From Neorhizobium populisoli (GTDB taxonomy: Bacteria; Pseudomonadota; Alphaproteobacteria; Rhizobiales; Rhizobiaceae): DNA of 64,000 bases. Position numbers and translations under genes: made by a program. Location: the NCBI RefSeq assembly GCF_019430945.1, contig NZ_JAHYCB010000005.1, forward strand, positions 248,001-312,000. Direction: 5' to 3'. Each line of letters begins with the position of its first letter. The first letter of the stretch is position 1. Shown here piece by piece: positions 25,512 to 33,882 of the stretch. The notes below the pieces were generated by a model. It had not been told where the DNA came from. It saw only the letters and a program-made list of their open reading frames with translations, and made no database searches.

Positions 25512-26945
25512 ATGACCATCTACCAGAACCTGATCGCCGGCGAATGGGTCGGCACCGAAGCCTCCAAGAACATCAGCCCGTCCGATACCAACGATGTCGT
25601 CGGCATGTACGCCCAGGGCTCGGCCGAAGACGCCAAGCAGGCGATCGCCGCCGCCAAGGCCGCCTTCCCGGCCTGGTCGCGTTCCGGCATTCTGGAGCGT
25701 CATGCGATCCTGCGCAAAGCTTCCGACGAGATCCTTGCCCGCAAGGAAGAACTCGGTGCCCTCCTCGCCCGCGAAGAAGGCAAGATCCTTCCGGAAGCGA
25801 TCGGCGAAGTCACCCGCGCCGCCCAGATCTTCGATTTCTTTGCCGGCGAAGCGCTGCGCCTGACCGGTGAAATCGTCCCGTCCGCACGTCCAAACATTGG
25901 CGTCGAGATCACCCGCGAGCCGCTCGGCGTCATCGGCATCATCACGCCGTGGAATTTTCCGATCGCCATTCCGGCCTGGAAGGTCGCTCCGGCGCTCTGC
26001 TACGGCAATACGGTTGTCCTGAAGCCGGCCGATCTCGTACCGGGCTGCGCCTGGGCAATCGTCGATATCCTGCACCGCGCCGGCCTGCCAAAGGGCGTGC
26101 TGAACCTCGTCATGGGCCGTGGCTCGGTCGTCGGTCAGGCCATGCTCGACAGCCCGGACCTCGCCGGTATCACCTTCACCGGCTCGACCGGCACCGGCAA
26201 GCGCGTCGCGCTGACCTCCATCGAACATAACCGCAAGTTCCAGCTGGAAATGGGCGGCAAGAACCCGATGGTCGTGCTCGACGACGCCGACCTTAGCGTC
26301 GCCGTTGAAGCAGCAGCAAACTCCGGCTTCTTCTCGACCGGCCAGCGCTGCACGGCATCCTCGCGCCTGATCGTCACGGAAGGCATCCACGACAAATTCG
26401 TCGCGGCACTCACCGAAAAGCTGAAGACGCTCAATGTCGACAACGCCATGAAGGCCGGCAGCCATATCGGCCCGGTCGTCGACGAAAAGCAGCTGAAGAC
26501 CGATACCGACTATATCGAGATCGGCAAGACCGAAGGCGCAAAGCTTGCCTTCGGCGGCGAAGTCGTCAAGCGCGACACGCCCGGCTTCTTCCTGCAGCCG
26601 ACGCTCTTCACCGAAGCCACCAACCAGATGCGCATCTCCCGCGAAGAAATCTTCGGCCCGGTCGTCTCGGTCATTCGCGCCAAGAACTACGAAGAAGCGC
26701 TGTCGATTGCCAACGACACCCCATTCGGCCTGTCGGCCGGCATCGCCACGACCAGCCTGAAGCACGCGACCCACTTCAAGCGCAACTCGGAAGCCGGCAT
26801 GGTCATGGTCAACCTGCCGACCGCCGGTGTGGATTTCCACGTCCCGTTCGGCGGCCGCAAGGGCTCGTCCTTCGGTCCGCGCGAACAGGGCAAATATGCC
26901 AACGAGTTCTTCACCGTGGTGAAGACGGCTTACACGCTCGCCTAA
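25512..26945 (+). CDS. 2,5-dioxovalerate (alpha-ketoglutarate semialdehyde) dehydrogenase
   Basis: 477 residues, aldehyde dehydrogenase superfamily. Visible motifs: 'ITPWNFPIAIPAWKVAPAL' (NAD site), 'FTGSTGTGK', the general-base Glu in LEMGGKNP and the catalytic Cys in 'STGQRCTASSR'. It would oxidise the KdgD product 2-oxoglutarate semialdehyde to 2-oxoglutarate for the TCA cycle, completing the uronate pathway. It is the last gene of the operon and is followed by a strong terminator. Substrate assignment rests on context and on resemblance to KGSDH-type enzymes. Confidence 0.9.
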   Translation: MTIYQNLIAGEWVGTEASKNISPSDTNDVVGMYAQGSAEDAKQAIAAAKAAFPAWSRSGILERHAILRKASDEILARKEELGALLAREEGKILPEAIGEVTRAAQIFDFFAGEALRLTGEIVPSARPNIGVEITREPLGVIGIITPWNFPIAIPAWKVAPALCYGNTVVLKPADLVPGCAWAIVDILHRAGLPKGVLNLVMGRGSVVGQAMLDSPDLAGITFTGSTGTGKRVALTSIEHNRKFQLEMGGKNPMVVLDDADLSVAVEAAANSGFFSTGQRCTASSRLIVTEGIHDKFVAALTEKLKTLNVDNAMKAGSHIGPVVDEKQLKTDTDYIEIGKTEGAKLAFGGEVVKRDTPGFFLQPTLFTEATNQMRISREEIFGPVVSVIRAKNYEEALSIANDTPFGLSAGIATTSLKHATHFKRNSEAGMVMVNLPTAGVDFHVPFGGRKGSSFGPREQGKYANEFFTVVKTAYTLA

Positions 26946-26972
26946 GATTGCTCAGGCATCCAAAACAAAATG

Positions 26973-27000
26973 AGGCCCGGCGGAAACGCCGGGCCTTTTT
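26973..27000 (+). terminator. Terminator of the uronate operon
   Basis: AGGCCCGGCG (26973-26982) pairs with CGCCGGGCCT (26987-26996) around GAAA, followed by a U-run. It lies 27 bases after the dehydrogenase stop and gives a clear 3' boundary. Confidence 0.92.
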
Positions 27001-27032
27001 CGCTGACGGATAGTGCTCCGCCAGAGGAGGTT

Positions 27033-27117
27033 GTTATCCTTAGCCTTGTGCCGAGGAGCTAAGCCATCTCGACAAATTGGACGTGGATAGATGCTCGGGA
27101 CAAGCCCAAGCATGACG
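27033..27117. repeat. Dispersed intergenic repeat, copy 2
   Basis: Gap-free alignment with 1445-1529 (constant offset 25588). The core GGATAGATGCTCGGGA and the ending GCATGACG are shared; differences are scattered in the left half. As with copy 1 it follows a strong terminator and faces the 3' end of a minus-strand gene, so both copies occupy convergent intergenic space. Confidence 0.7.
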
Positions 27118-27161
27118 AAGGAGAGCGGCAGATCTGCACCTGAAGCCTCCGACGCAAAGTC

Positions 27162-27938
27162 TCAAATGCCTGCATACCACTCATAGCCGCGATCTTCCCA
27201 GAAACCGCCATTGCCGCCGTAAAGCTGGCCGAGATCGGCCACCGCCTCGATACGGGTCAGGTATTTCGCCTGCTTGTAACCGAGCTGCCGCTCGACCCGG
27301 AGCCTCAACGGGGCTCCGTGCGCCACTTCCAGATCGCGGCCGTTCATCGAATGGGCAAGGATCGTCTGGGGATGAAAGGCATCGACCAGATCGACGCTTT
27401 CGTAATACCAGCCAGTTCCATCAAGCGTCTTTTCGTATTCGTCAGCACAGTGGAAGACGATGTAACGCGCCTCAGGCTTCAGCGCGACGGTCTGCAGCAG
27501 CGCGCCGAGCGGCACGCCGGTCCATTTGCCTATCGCGCTCCAGCCTTCGACACAGTCGTGCCGGGTGATCTGGGTTCGCGCTGGCATGGCCTTGAGCTGT
27601 GCCAGCGAAAACTGTGTCGGTTTCTCGACCAGGCCGCCGACTTCCAGTTTCCACGTCGAGAACTGGCTGTTCATCCAGTCCGCATATTGCGGATTGTCCG
27701 GCATACTGGTGCCATTGGCACGAAACACCGGCGACAAGTCGGCCTCGGTGAACTCCCGAGCCAAGGCATTATCGCCAAGCAGGAAGCGCTGGGTCTTCAT
27801 CGAAAACCCTTCTGCGATCTTCAGAACGGATTTCGTCCGGTCGCTTTCGACCAGCGCATCGCAACCGCTCAACCCGAGCGCGGAGGCGGTCAGCGTCGAA
27901 CCGATCAGGAAACGGCGGCGGGTGATGAGGCGGCTCAC
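27162..27938 (-). CDS. MsrP/YedY-like molybdopterin oxidoreductase (sulfite-oxidase fold), Tat-exported lipoprotein candidate
   Basis: 258 residues. The N-terminus has a twin-arginine motif (TRRRFLIG, residues 6-13), a hydrophobic stretch and a lipobox LSGC with Cys26. The molybdenum-ligating cysteine is Cys129 in TRHDCVEGW, followed by 'WTGVPLGALLQ' as in the oxidoreductase molybdopterin-binding family. E. coli MsrP repairs methionine sulfoxide in periplasmic proteins using electrons from a membrane cytochrome b; here a cytochrome b gene overlaps this gene by four bases upstream. Context (ECF sigma, methionine-rich peptide, msrA) supports a periplasmic oxidative-repair role. Confidence 0.88.
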   Translation of the reverse strand: MSRLITRRRFLIGSTLTASALGLSGCDALVESDRTKSVLKIAEGFSMKTQRFLLGDNALAREFTEADLSPVFRANGTSMPDNPQYADWMNSQFSTWKLEVGGLVEKPTQFSLAQLKAMPARTQITRHDCVEGWSAIGKWTGVPLGALLQTVALKPEARYIVFHCADEYEKTLDGTGWYYESVDLVDAFHPQTILAHSMNGRDLEVAHGAPLRLRVERQLGYKQAKYLTRIEAVADLGQLYGGNGGFWEDRGYEWYAGI

Positions 27939-28777
27939 TGTTTTTCCTCCGGTTCGATGGCGTAATAGCCGGTGATCATGGAACGCAGGTTGTTGAAGAC
28001 GCCCGACAGGATGACCATCGCCACATGCACGATGACGAAGGCGACGAGCGAGAAGGCCGTCAGGAAATGGATGGTGCGGGCCGATTGCCGGCCGCCGAAC
28101 AGATCCAGCAGCCAGGGCGCCATCGCATCGAAGCCCGGCGACATCGTCAGCCCCGTTCCAATCATCAGCGGCAGAAGCAGGAAGATCACCGCCAGATAAG
28201 TTAGCTTCTGCAGCGTGTTGTAATGCCGTGCCTCCGGCCCTTTCGGAAACCGCAGCCGGGCATGGTTGACCACTTCATGGCCAAGATGCGCGGGCGTCAG
28301 CTCTTTACCTGCAGGCACCAGATCGCGGCGGAAATGCGGGCTGAGAAAACCATAGGCGAGATAGGCGAAACCGTTGATGACGAACAGCCAGGCGAAGAAA
28401 AAGTGCCAGCGCCGCCCGGTTGCGAGATCCTGATAGCTCGGAATGGTCAGCCAGGCCGGAAAACCGCGTGCCGTAGGCTCGCCATCGACATTCGAAACAC
28501 CGAGAAACCCGGTCGTGTCGAAGGTGAAAGGCCCGACATGCGTCAGACCCTTAGCCTGATCGCCGTCCTGAACCCCTTCCATGGCGATGAAGGACGGATC
28601 GTTGTCGGCACCATACTGCCCCCAATAGAGCGAAGGATGCGCGTTGAAAATCTGCAGCCCGCTGAACAGCAGCACGGTCAGGCACAGCACGTTCACCCAA
28701 TGGGACAGGCGAACGAGAAGGCTGTGTCGGTAGATGAGCGTCCGGCCGGTTTCCATACCGGCATCGATCGTCGCCAT
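27935..28777 (-). CDS. Membrane cytochrome b (cytochrome b561/Ni-hydrogenase type) partner of the MsrP-like enzyme
   Basis: 280 residues with four to five membrane helices. Histidines that can ligate haem appear in 'HSLLVRLSHWVNVLCLTVLLFSG' (helix 1), 'WHFFFAWLFVINGFAYL' (helix 2) and 'IHFLTAFSLVAFVIVHVAMVI' (last helices). A periplasmic insertion between helices 1 and 2 contains 'GFPAWLTIPSYQDLATGRRWH'. It replaces YedZ/MsrQ as the quinol-side electron donor for the downstream molybdoenzyme (inference from overlap). It is preceded by the MXKDX gene in the same orientation, 81 bases upstream. Confidence 0.87.
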   Translation of the reverse strand: MATIDAGMETGRTLIYRHSLLVRLSHWVNVLCLTVLLFSGLQIFNAHPSLYWGQYGADNDPSFIAMEGVQDGDQAKGLTHVGPFTFDTTGFLGVSNVDGEPTARGFPAWLTIPSYQDLATGRRWHFFFAWLFVINGFAYLAYGFLSPHFRRDLVPAGKELTPAHLGHEVVNHARLRFPKGPEARHYNTLQKLTYLAVIFLLLPLMIGTGLTMSPGFDAMAPWLLDLFGGRQSARTIHFLTAFSLVAFVIVHVAMVILSGVFNNLRSMITGYYAIEPEEKQ

Positions 28778-28858
28778 GATTGTCTCCGGAATGAATGAGG
28801 TCCGTCGAAAGAGAGCACGCGGCCGCCGTTAGAAAAGTTTCAGCGGCCGCGACGAGGA

Positions 28859-29122
28859 TTACTTCATGGCGTCGCAGGATTTCATCATGTCGGACTTCTT
28901 CATCGAATCCTTCTCCATGCCGGCCTTGTGCATGCAGTCGGCCTTGGTGCCGCCAGTCTTCATCGCATCCGTCTTCATGCTGTCCTTCGACATGGCACCG
29001 CTCTGCATGTTGTCCTTCTTCATCGTGTCGGACTTCATGGCGTCCTGGGCGGAAGCAACGCCGGCCAGCGAAAGGCCGATAACGAAGGTGCAGGCTGCAA
29101 CGGCGGAAATGATCTTGGTCAT
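28859..29122 (-). CDS. Pentapeptide MXKDX repeat protein, periplasmic methionine-rich peptide
   Basis: 87 residues. A signal peptide (IISAVAACTFVIGLSLAGVASA) is followed by about 60 residues in which methionine recurs every five positions, with Lys and Asp/Ser between (for example AMKSDTMKKDNM, AMSKDSMKTDAM, GMEKDSM). Two cysteines occur in the mature part (ADCM, KSCD). This is the MXKDX family. Its high methionine content suits a sacrificial scavenger of hypochlorite or similar oxidants that is recycled by an MsrP enzyme, as described for MrpX in Azospira; here the gene is first in the transcript with the cytochrome b and MsrP-like genes and has an ECF-type promoter. Confidence 0.9.
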   Translation of the reverse strand: MTKIISAVAACTFVIGLSLAGVASAQDAMKSDTMKKDNMQSGAMSKDSMKTDAMKTGGTKADCMHKAGMEKDSMKKSDMMKSCDAMK

Positions 29123-29184
29123 GGAGGTTCTCCTCGGATTGTGTATCGTGTCCGCCGACTGGTTGCCGAGGGCTCACATCCAAT

Positions 29185-29213
29185 CATTCGAGGCGAGATG
29201 GAAAAGCGTTACA
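29185..29213 (-). promoter_or_regulatory. ECF sigma (SigF-type) promoter of the MXKDX operon
   Basis: Minus strand: TGTAACG (29213-29207), 16-base spacer, CGAATG (29190-29185), then A-T. This matches the divergent promoter at 29267 in both boxes and resembles the GTAAC/CGAA motif recalled for SigF of Caulobacter. It lies about 60 bases upstream of the MXKDX start. Confidence 0.7.
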
Positions 29214-29266
29214 GCTTCACGCCCATGTGATAGACCTGTGATGCCGCTTTTATTTTTACTTCTCCC

Positions 29267-29294
29267 TGTAACCATTTACGTGCTTCTTCGAATG
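29267..29294 (+). promoter_or_regulatory. ECF sigma (SigF-type) autoregulatory promoter
   Basis: TGTAACC (29267-29273), 15-base spacer, CGAATG (29289-29294). The sigma gene ATG is at 29309, so the leader would be only about ten bases and no Shine-Dalgarno is visible; translation may be nearly leaderless or the true start slightly downstream. Confidence 0.7.
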
Positions 29295-29308
29295 AACTCC
29301 GTAACAGC

Positions 29309-29857
29309 ATGACGACAGCCCATTCGGAAGAAGCCCTGAAAGCTTTGATGCTTCTTTCCCTTGACGGGGACGAGGCAGCCTATCGGCGTTTGCTCACCGC
29401 CCTGCGCGTCCTGTTGGTCGGATATTACGGCCGGCGCATGGGCGCGGCGACGAAAGCGGACATGGAAGATTTGGTCCAGGAGACATTGCTGGCATTGCAT
29501 TCACGCCGGTCGACCTATGACCGCGACCGCCCCTTCACGGCCTGGTTCTTCTCGATTGCCCGCTACAAGCTGATCGACCACCATCGCGGCCGCGGCGGAC
29601 GCAGGCTGGTCGAGATCGAGCTGAACGAAGAGATCGAAAGCGATTTCAGCGAAGACGCTCTGACGGCGCGCATGGATGTCGAGCGGCTGCTCGACGGCCT
29701 CACGCCCAAACAGCAGGAACTGATCCGGCAGGTGAAACTGGAAGGCCAATCGGTCGCCGATACCGCCAGCCGCACCGGCCAGTCGGAATCGGCGGTCAAG
29801 GTGAACATTCACCGAGCCCTCAAGGCACTGGGAGAGAAATTGCGAGGCGGATCGTGA
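29309..29857 (+). CDS. ECF RNA polymerase sigma factor, SigF/EcfF type
   Basis: 182 residues. Region 2 is visible in 'LLVGYYGRRMG...DMEDLVQETLLALHSRRSTYDRDRPFTAWFFSIARYKLIDHHR', with the DLVQETLLALH and PFTAWFFSIARYKLIDHHR helices typical of ECF factors, and region 4 in 'LTPKQQELIRQVKLEGQSVADTASRTGQSESAVKVNIHRALKAL'. It overlaps by four bases an NrsF-type (DUF1109) membrane anti-sigma factor, which defines the SigF group. It should direct transcription from the two GTAAC/CGAA promoters in the upstream gap, including its own. Confidence 0.92.
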   Translation: MTTAHSEEALKALMLLSLDGDEAAYRRLLTALRVLLVGYYGRRMGAATKADMEDLVQETLLALHSRRSTYDRDRPFTAWFFSIARYKLIDHHRGRGGRRLVEIELNEEIESDFSEDALTARMDVERLLDGLTPKQQELIRQVKLEGQSVADTASRTGQSESAVKVNIHRALKALGEKLRGGS

Positions 29858-30498
29858 GAGACACGGACGATATCATCAACAGCCTGGCAAGCGGCCTGAA
29901 GCCCGTGAAGCGCGACGCGCTGCGTGGCCGTTTCCTGATGGGCGTGCTGCCCGCGCTGTTCGTTTCGCTTCTGCTGATGCTGACGATCGTTGGCCTGCGG
30001 ATAGACATGGCGCAGGCGCTGATGCTGCCGGTTTTCTGGATCAAGTCCGCCTATAACGCCCTGATCGCCATCACCGCGTTGTGGGCGACCTACCATCTGG
30101 CGCGGCCGGATGGGTCCCAGGGCCGCTTCTTCAAAACGCTCGCAGCGATCTTCCTTGCCATGGCAATCGTCGCAGCCATCCAGTTGATGGTCGCGCCGCC
30201 ACAAACCTACAATCATATGATCTTCGGCTCGTCGGCCCTTCATTGCCCGTTCCTGATCTTCGGCTTTGCATTGCCGATCTTTGCGGGCATCAATTGGGTG
30301 CTGCGCCGCGGCGCGCCGACCGATCTGCGTCTCACCGGTTTCATCGCCGGCATCGCTGCCGGTGCTGCCGGCGCCTGGGTCTATTCCTGGTTCTGCACCG
30401 AAAACGGCATGCCCTTCGTGTTGATCTGGTATTCGGTCGGCATTCTTCTCGTCGGCGGTCTTGGTGCCCTCACCGGCCCCCGCCTGCTGCGCTGGTAG
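29854..30498 (+). CDS. NrsF-family (DUF1109) membrane anti-sigma factor
   Basis: 214 residues from GTG 29854, which overlaps the sigma stop by four bases. Six hydrophobic helices follow a short cytoplasmic N-terminus ('DDIINSLASGLKPVKRDALRGRF'). Two cysteines lie at conserved-looking places, 'SSALHCPFLIFGFALP' and 'YSWFCTENGMP', consistent with redox or metal sensing described for NrsF/OsrA proteins. It would sequester the sigma factor at the membrane until oxidant exposure. The transcript end is not obvious; the next hairpin serves msrA from the other side. Confidence 0.9.
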   Translation: MRDTDDIINSLASGLKPVKRDALRGRFLMGVLPALFVSLLLMLTIVGLRIDMAQALMLPVFWIKSAYNALIAITALWATYHLARPDGSQGRFFKTLAAIFLAMAIVAAIQLMVAPPQTYNHMIFGSSALHCPFLIFGFALPIFAGINWVLRRGAPTDLRLTGFIAGIAAGAAGAWVYSWFCTENGMPFVLIWYSVGILLVGGLGALTGPRLLRW

Positions 30499-30506
30499 CA
30501 GATACG

Positions 30507-30537
30507 AAAACGCCCGGCGGGCAAAGCCAACCGGGCG
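30507..30537 (-). terminator. Terminator of msrA
   Basis: On the minus strand the stem formed by 30531-30537 and 30511-30517 (CGCCCGG/CCGGGCG) is followed by UUUU at 30510-30507. It lies 26 bases after the msrA stop, in the gap where msrA and the anti-sigma gene converge. Confidence 0.7.
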
Positions 30538-30562
30538 CAATATCGGACAATGTCAGCAATCG

Positions 30563-31084
30563 TTATTCGGCGGCCACATTGGCACGCTTCGGCAGCTTCC
30601 AATTCGGACGCGGGAAGTGGCATGTATAACCGTTCGGATAACGGACCAGATAATCCTGGTGCTCCGGCTCCGCTTCCCAGAAATCGCCGACCGGTTCGAC
30701 TTCCGTGACAACCTTGCCGGGCCACAGGCCGGATGCGTTGACATCGGCGATCGTGTCTTCGGCAACAGCCTTCTGCGCGTCGTTTTCATAATAGATCGCC
30801 GAGCGGTAGCTGGTGCCCAGGTCGTTGCCCTGGCGGTTCTTGGTCGACGGATCATGGATCTGGAAAAAGAATTCCAGCAGATCGCGATAGCTCGTCTTGG
30901 CCGGATCGAAGATCACTTCGAGGGCTTCCGCATGGGTGCCGTGATTACGATAGGTGGCGTTCTTCACATCGCCGCCGCTATAGCCGACACGGGTGGAGAT
31001 CACGCCCGGAATGCGGCGGACCAGATCTTCCATGCCCCAGAAGCAACCGCCTGCCAAAACGGCACGTTCGGTGGACGTCGTCAT
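30563..31084 (-). CDS. msrA: Peptide-methionine (S)-S-oxide reductase
   Basis: 173 residues. The catalytic Cys14 is in the invariant GGCFWG motif, followed by '[35 protein letters not shown]' (shortened pattern GY.GG....Y.....H.E...V.FDP). The C-terminal '[17 protein letters not shown]' holds the resolving cysteine position. It repairs methionine-S-sulfoxide in the cytoplasm. It converges on the sigF-nrsF pair; I could not find the GTAAC/CGAA promoter upstream of it, so membership in that regulon is only suggested by location. AGGAGG lies just before the ATG. Confidence 0.94.
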   Translation of the reverse strand: MTTSTERAVLAGGCFWGMEDLVRRIPGVISTRVGYSGGDVKNATYRNHGTHAEALEVIFDPAKTSYRDLLEFFFQIHDPSTKNRQGNDLGTSYRSAIYYENDAQKAVAEDTIADVNASGLWPGKVVTEVEPVGDFWEAEPEHQDYLVRYPNGYTCHFPRPNWKLPKRANVAAE

Positions 31085-31169
31085 GCTTTCCTCCTTCGGT
31101 TTTCGGATGTGACCCTAAAATGGCGATCCGCAGGAGAATATTCAATATGGAAGAATAGCGGCGTTTTCC

Positions 31170-31919
31170 TCAATGCAGGATCTGACTGAGGAAAAGCTGC
31201 AGGCGGGCATGTTTCGGCCGCTGGAAAAATTCGACCGGTTCGTTCTCCTCGATAATCTGTCCTTGATCCATGAAGATCACCCGGTTGGCGACCTGTCGGG
31301 CAAAGCCCATTTCGTGGGTGACGCAGATCATCGTCATCCCGTCCTCGGCAAGCGACACCATCGTGTCCAGCACTTCCTTGACCATTTCCGGATCGAGCGC
31401 CGAAGTCGGCTCATCGAACAGCATCACCTTGGGGTTCATGCAGAGCGCGCGAGCGATAGCCACACGCTGCTGCTGGCCGCCGGAAAGCTGGATCGGATAT
31501 TTGTCAGCCTGCTCCGGGATGCGAACACGTTCCAGATATTTCATCGCGAGCGCGCGAGCCGCCGGGCGGTCCATCTTGCGCAGCCAGCGCGGCGCCAGCA
31601 TGCAGTTTTCCGCCACCGTCAGATGCGGGAAAAGGTTGAACTGCTGGAACACCATGCCGACTTCCCGACGCACCTCGTTCATCCGCCGCGTCTCACCGTT
31701 GAGCTCGATACCGTCGACGGTGATCTTGCCGCTTTGGTGTTTTTCCAATTGGTTGATGCATCGGATCAGCGTCGACTTGCCGGAGCCGGAAGGCCCGCAG
31801 ATGACAATGCGTTCGCCGCGCTTCACCGTCAGGCTGACATCCTTCAGGGCCTGAAAGGCGCCGAACAGCTTGTTGACGTGTTCGAGGACGATGGCGTTTT
31901 CGGGCATGGCATTCGTCAT
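31170..31919 (-). CDS. Polar amino-acid-type ABC transporter ATP-binding protein (GlnQ/HisP-like)
   Basis: 249 residues with one ABC domain: Walker [10 protein letters not shown] near residue 43, Q-loop '[18 protein letters not shown]', signature [15 protein letters not shown], Walker [15 protein letters not shown] and switch '[15 protein letters not shown]'. The pattern is that of the PAAT family. It is the last gene of a minus-strand operon (permease, permease, SBP, hydroxyacid dehydrogenase, ATPase) whose promoter carries the island-wide operator. Although this family usually moves amino acids, the operon partners suggest a hydroxy- or sugar-acid substrate (inference). Confidence 0.92.
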   Translation of the reverse strand: MTNAMPENAIVLEHVNKLFGAFQALKDVSLTVKRGERIVICGPSGSGKSTLIRCINQLEKHQSGKITVDGIELNGETRRMNEVRREVGMVFQQFNLFPHLTVAENCMLAPRWLRKMDRPAARALAMKYLERVRIPEQADKYPIQLSGGQQQRVAIARALCMNPKVMLFDEPTSALDPEMVKEVLDTMVSLAEDGMTMICVTHEMGFARQVANRVIFMDQGQIIEENEPVEFFQRPKHARLQLFLSQILH

Positions 31920-31953
31920 GCGGATCTCCGGACTTCGGGATAAAACTGGTGTG

Positions 31954-32973
31954 TCATCGGTAGCTCGCCGGCTTGCTGCGCATCTTGCCGACGGTCTCCC
32001 GGCGAGCCTGCAAAAGCCGCACCGGTGGAAGCCCGGCGAGTATCAGTGCGAGATCGTCGAGGATCATCTCGGCAGCGGTGGAAAGTGCCGCCCGCATGCC
32101 GCCGGCGCGATGCGGGGACAGCAGGATTTTCGAGCGGCGGATCGGATCGTCTGCCGGGATCGGCTCCGTCGGAAAGACATCGGTCGCGATCCTCAGCCTT
32201 CCCTTGTCCGCCATATCGAGTAGCACGTCGAAATCGGCGATCCCTGCCCGGCCGACCAACACCAAAGCCGCATCCGGCCGCATGAGTTCGAGCGTCGTGC
32301 GATCGAGAAGATGCTGGTTTTCGGACGTCACCGCAGCGGAGACGAAAACCGTATCGCAGCGTGAAAGCAGTTCTTCCAGCGCCACAGGCTCGCAGCCCTC
32401 CTCGCGGATCGCGCCTGCCGGCAGCCACGGATCGTGGACGAGTATCTTGACTGAAAATCCCGTTAGCAATCTGCGAATGGCCCGGCCGATCGAACCGAAG
32501 CCGATAATGCCGATCGTCGAGCGGGTGATCAGCCCCGCATGTGCATTTCCCCGCGAGCCATAGACCTCACCGCCTGTCCTGACACTGGCATCGGCTGAGG
32601 TAATTCCGCGCGCCAGATCGAGCGCCAGCCCGATCGCCATTTCCGCAACCGGATACGCGAAAGCCGGCGCGATGGAGAGAACAGAGACCCCCGCCTGAAA
32701 ACAGTGATCGTAATCGACATTCGGGAAGAAATTCCCTTCGATATTGATGACGGTCCGCAGCTTCCCGGCCCGCCTCAACCGCTCCTCCGCCAAATCCGGC
32801 TGACCGATGATCGCAACGGCTCGATCGATCACCGCATCCAGCGAAGCGGGATCGTTGCGACTATCGATCCGCACGATCTCACCCAGCCCTTCCAACCGCG
32901 CGAACTGCTGCGTGTCGAACACGGCTTCCACCGTGCGCGGAAAGGGATCGAGAACGATCAGATCTTTCGCCAT
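31954..32973 (-). CDS. D-2-hydroxyacid dehydrogenase (NAD(P)-dependent)
   Basis: 339 residues. The Rossmann motif is GFGSIG near residue 158 within '[19 protein letters not shown]'. The catalytic Arg-Glu-His set of the family is visible in '[10 protein letters not shown]', '[12 protein letters not shown]' and '[10 protein letters not shown]'. It reduces 2-oxoacids or oxidises D-2-hydroxyacids in the cytoplasm. It sits between the SBP and ATPase genes of an ABC operon, an unusual place for an enzyme gene, suggesting that the imported compound is, or is metabolised through, a 2-hydroxy or 2-keto acid. Confidence 0.88.
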   Translation of the reverse strand: MAKDLIVLDPFPRTVEAVFDTQQFARLEGLGEIVRIDSRNDPASLDAVIDRAVAIIGQPDLAEERLRRAGKLRTVINIEGNFFPNVDYDHCFQAGVSVLSIAPAFAYPVAEMAIGLALDLARGITSADASVRTGGEVYGSRGNAHAGLITRSTIGIIGFGSIGRAIRRLLTGFSVKILVHDPWLPAGAIREEGCEPVALEELLSRCDTVFVSAAVTSENQHLLDRTTLELMRPDAALVLVGRAGIADFDVLLDMADKGRLRIATDVFPTEPIPADDPIRRSKILLSPHRAGGMRAALSTAAEMILDDLALILAGLPPVRLLQARRETVGKMRSKPASYR

Positions 32974-33035
32974 ATCGCATCATCCGCAGGAAGCGGCCGG
33001 GCCATCCAGCCCGGCCTTATGATACCAGGACCCGG

Positions 33036-33821
33036 TCAGAGCGTCGGCAACTGGCCGAGCGTGACCTTGAGGTATTGCTGTGAAATCTCTTCCAGCTTGC
33101 CGCTCTGCTTCTGCAGGAACAGGAAAGTGTTGAGATAGTTCAGGAGGTTGGTGCGGCCAGGCGCCACCGCCATCGCCATATAGGGGCTGCTAAGGGTGAA
33201 TTTCGCCTCGTAGCTCTTGCCGGGATCCATCTGGTTCAGAGCCGGCGGAACGAGCATGCCGGCCCCGAGAAGATCGGCCTGGCCGGTGACGAGCGCCTGC
33301 AAAGAGCCGGCATCGTCATCGAAACGCAGGATGGTCGCCTTGGTCGCATTCGCCGTGACGATCTGGTCCTGCGGCGAGCCGCGCGGAACGGCGATCTTCA
33401 TGCCGGCGGTATCGGCAAAGCCTGCGACTTTCTTCGCTTGCGGCGCGATCAGCACCAGCGCGTTCGGCGCATAAGGGTTTGTGAACCAGACCTGCGCGGC
33501 ACGTTCGGCGGTGATCGACAGGGTCGAGATGATCACATCGGCGCGGCCGGCAAGCAGCGTCGGAATGCGGGTCGGGCCGGTGACCTGCTCGACCTTCAGC
33601 TTGACCTTCAGGCTGTCGGCGAGCTGCTGGCCAAGCGCCACGCCAAAACCGTCCGGCTGCTGCTGGGCATTGAGATAACCCCAGGGCGGCGTCGTCATGT
33701 CGACGCCGACGACGATCTCGCCGCGCTTGATGATATCGCTCAAGTCCTGCGCCTCAGCGGTGGCGGCAAGACCGACCGCGCCGAGGCAAACGGAGATAAC
33801 CATTCCCAATAATCTTTTCAT
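33036..33821 (-). CDS. ABC transporter substrate-binding protein, family 3 (polar amino acid type)
   Basis: 261 residues from ATG 33821 (GGAGGAGG just upstream); the frame is open five codons further but without a ribosome site. Signal peptide 'MKRLLGMVISVCLGAVGLAATAEA'-like in nature, cleavage near residue 24. The mature part shows the family-3 pattern 'IIKRGEIVVGVDMTTPPWGYLN' and 'GYLNAQQQPDGFGVALGQQLADSL' in overview, plus 'LLAGRADVIISTLSITAERA'. It captures the substrate in the periplasm. The binding-site arginine typical of amino-acid SBPs appears less clear, consistent with a non-amino-acid ligand, but this is not decisive. Confidence 0.87.
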   Translation of the reverse strand: MKRLLGMVISVCLGAVGLAATAEAQDLSDIIKRGEIVVGVDMTTPPWGYLNAQQQPDGFGVALGQQLADSLKVKLKVEQVTGPTRIPTLLAGRADVIISTLSITAERAAQVWFTNPYAPNALVLIAPQAKKVAGFADTAGMKIAVPRGSPQDQIVTANATKATILRFDDDAGSLQALVTGQADLLGAGMLVPPALNQMDPGKSYEAKFTLSSPYMAMAVAPGRTNLLNYLNTFLFLQKQSGKLEEISQQYLKVTLGQLPTL

Positions 33822-33882
33822 GCCATCCTCCTCCAAGGGTTCTTGTCGGCGACAGGCCTCCTCCGGCCGATCGCCTCTTCGG

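Noticed and set aside
28866..29110. Short-period DNA repetition that might be a tandem repeat or CRISPR-like array
   Set aside because: The 15-base periodicity is explained by the five-residue MXKDX coding repeat; there are no unique spacers between constant repeats.
31085..31169. Possible ECF (GTAAC/CGAA) promoter for msrA
   Set aside because: No GTAAC element at proper spacing was found in the upstream gap; only CGAA-like bases occur, so msrA is not assigned to the SigF-type regulon.
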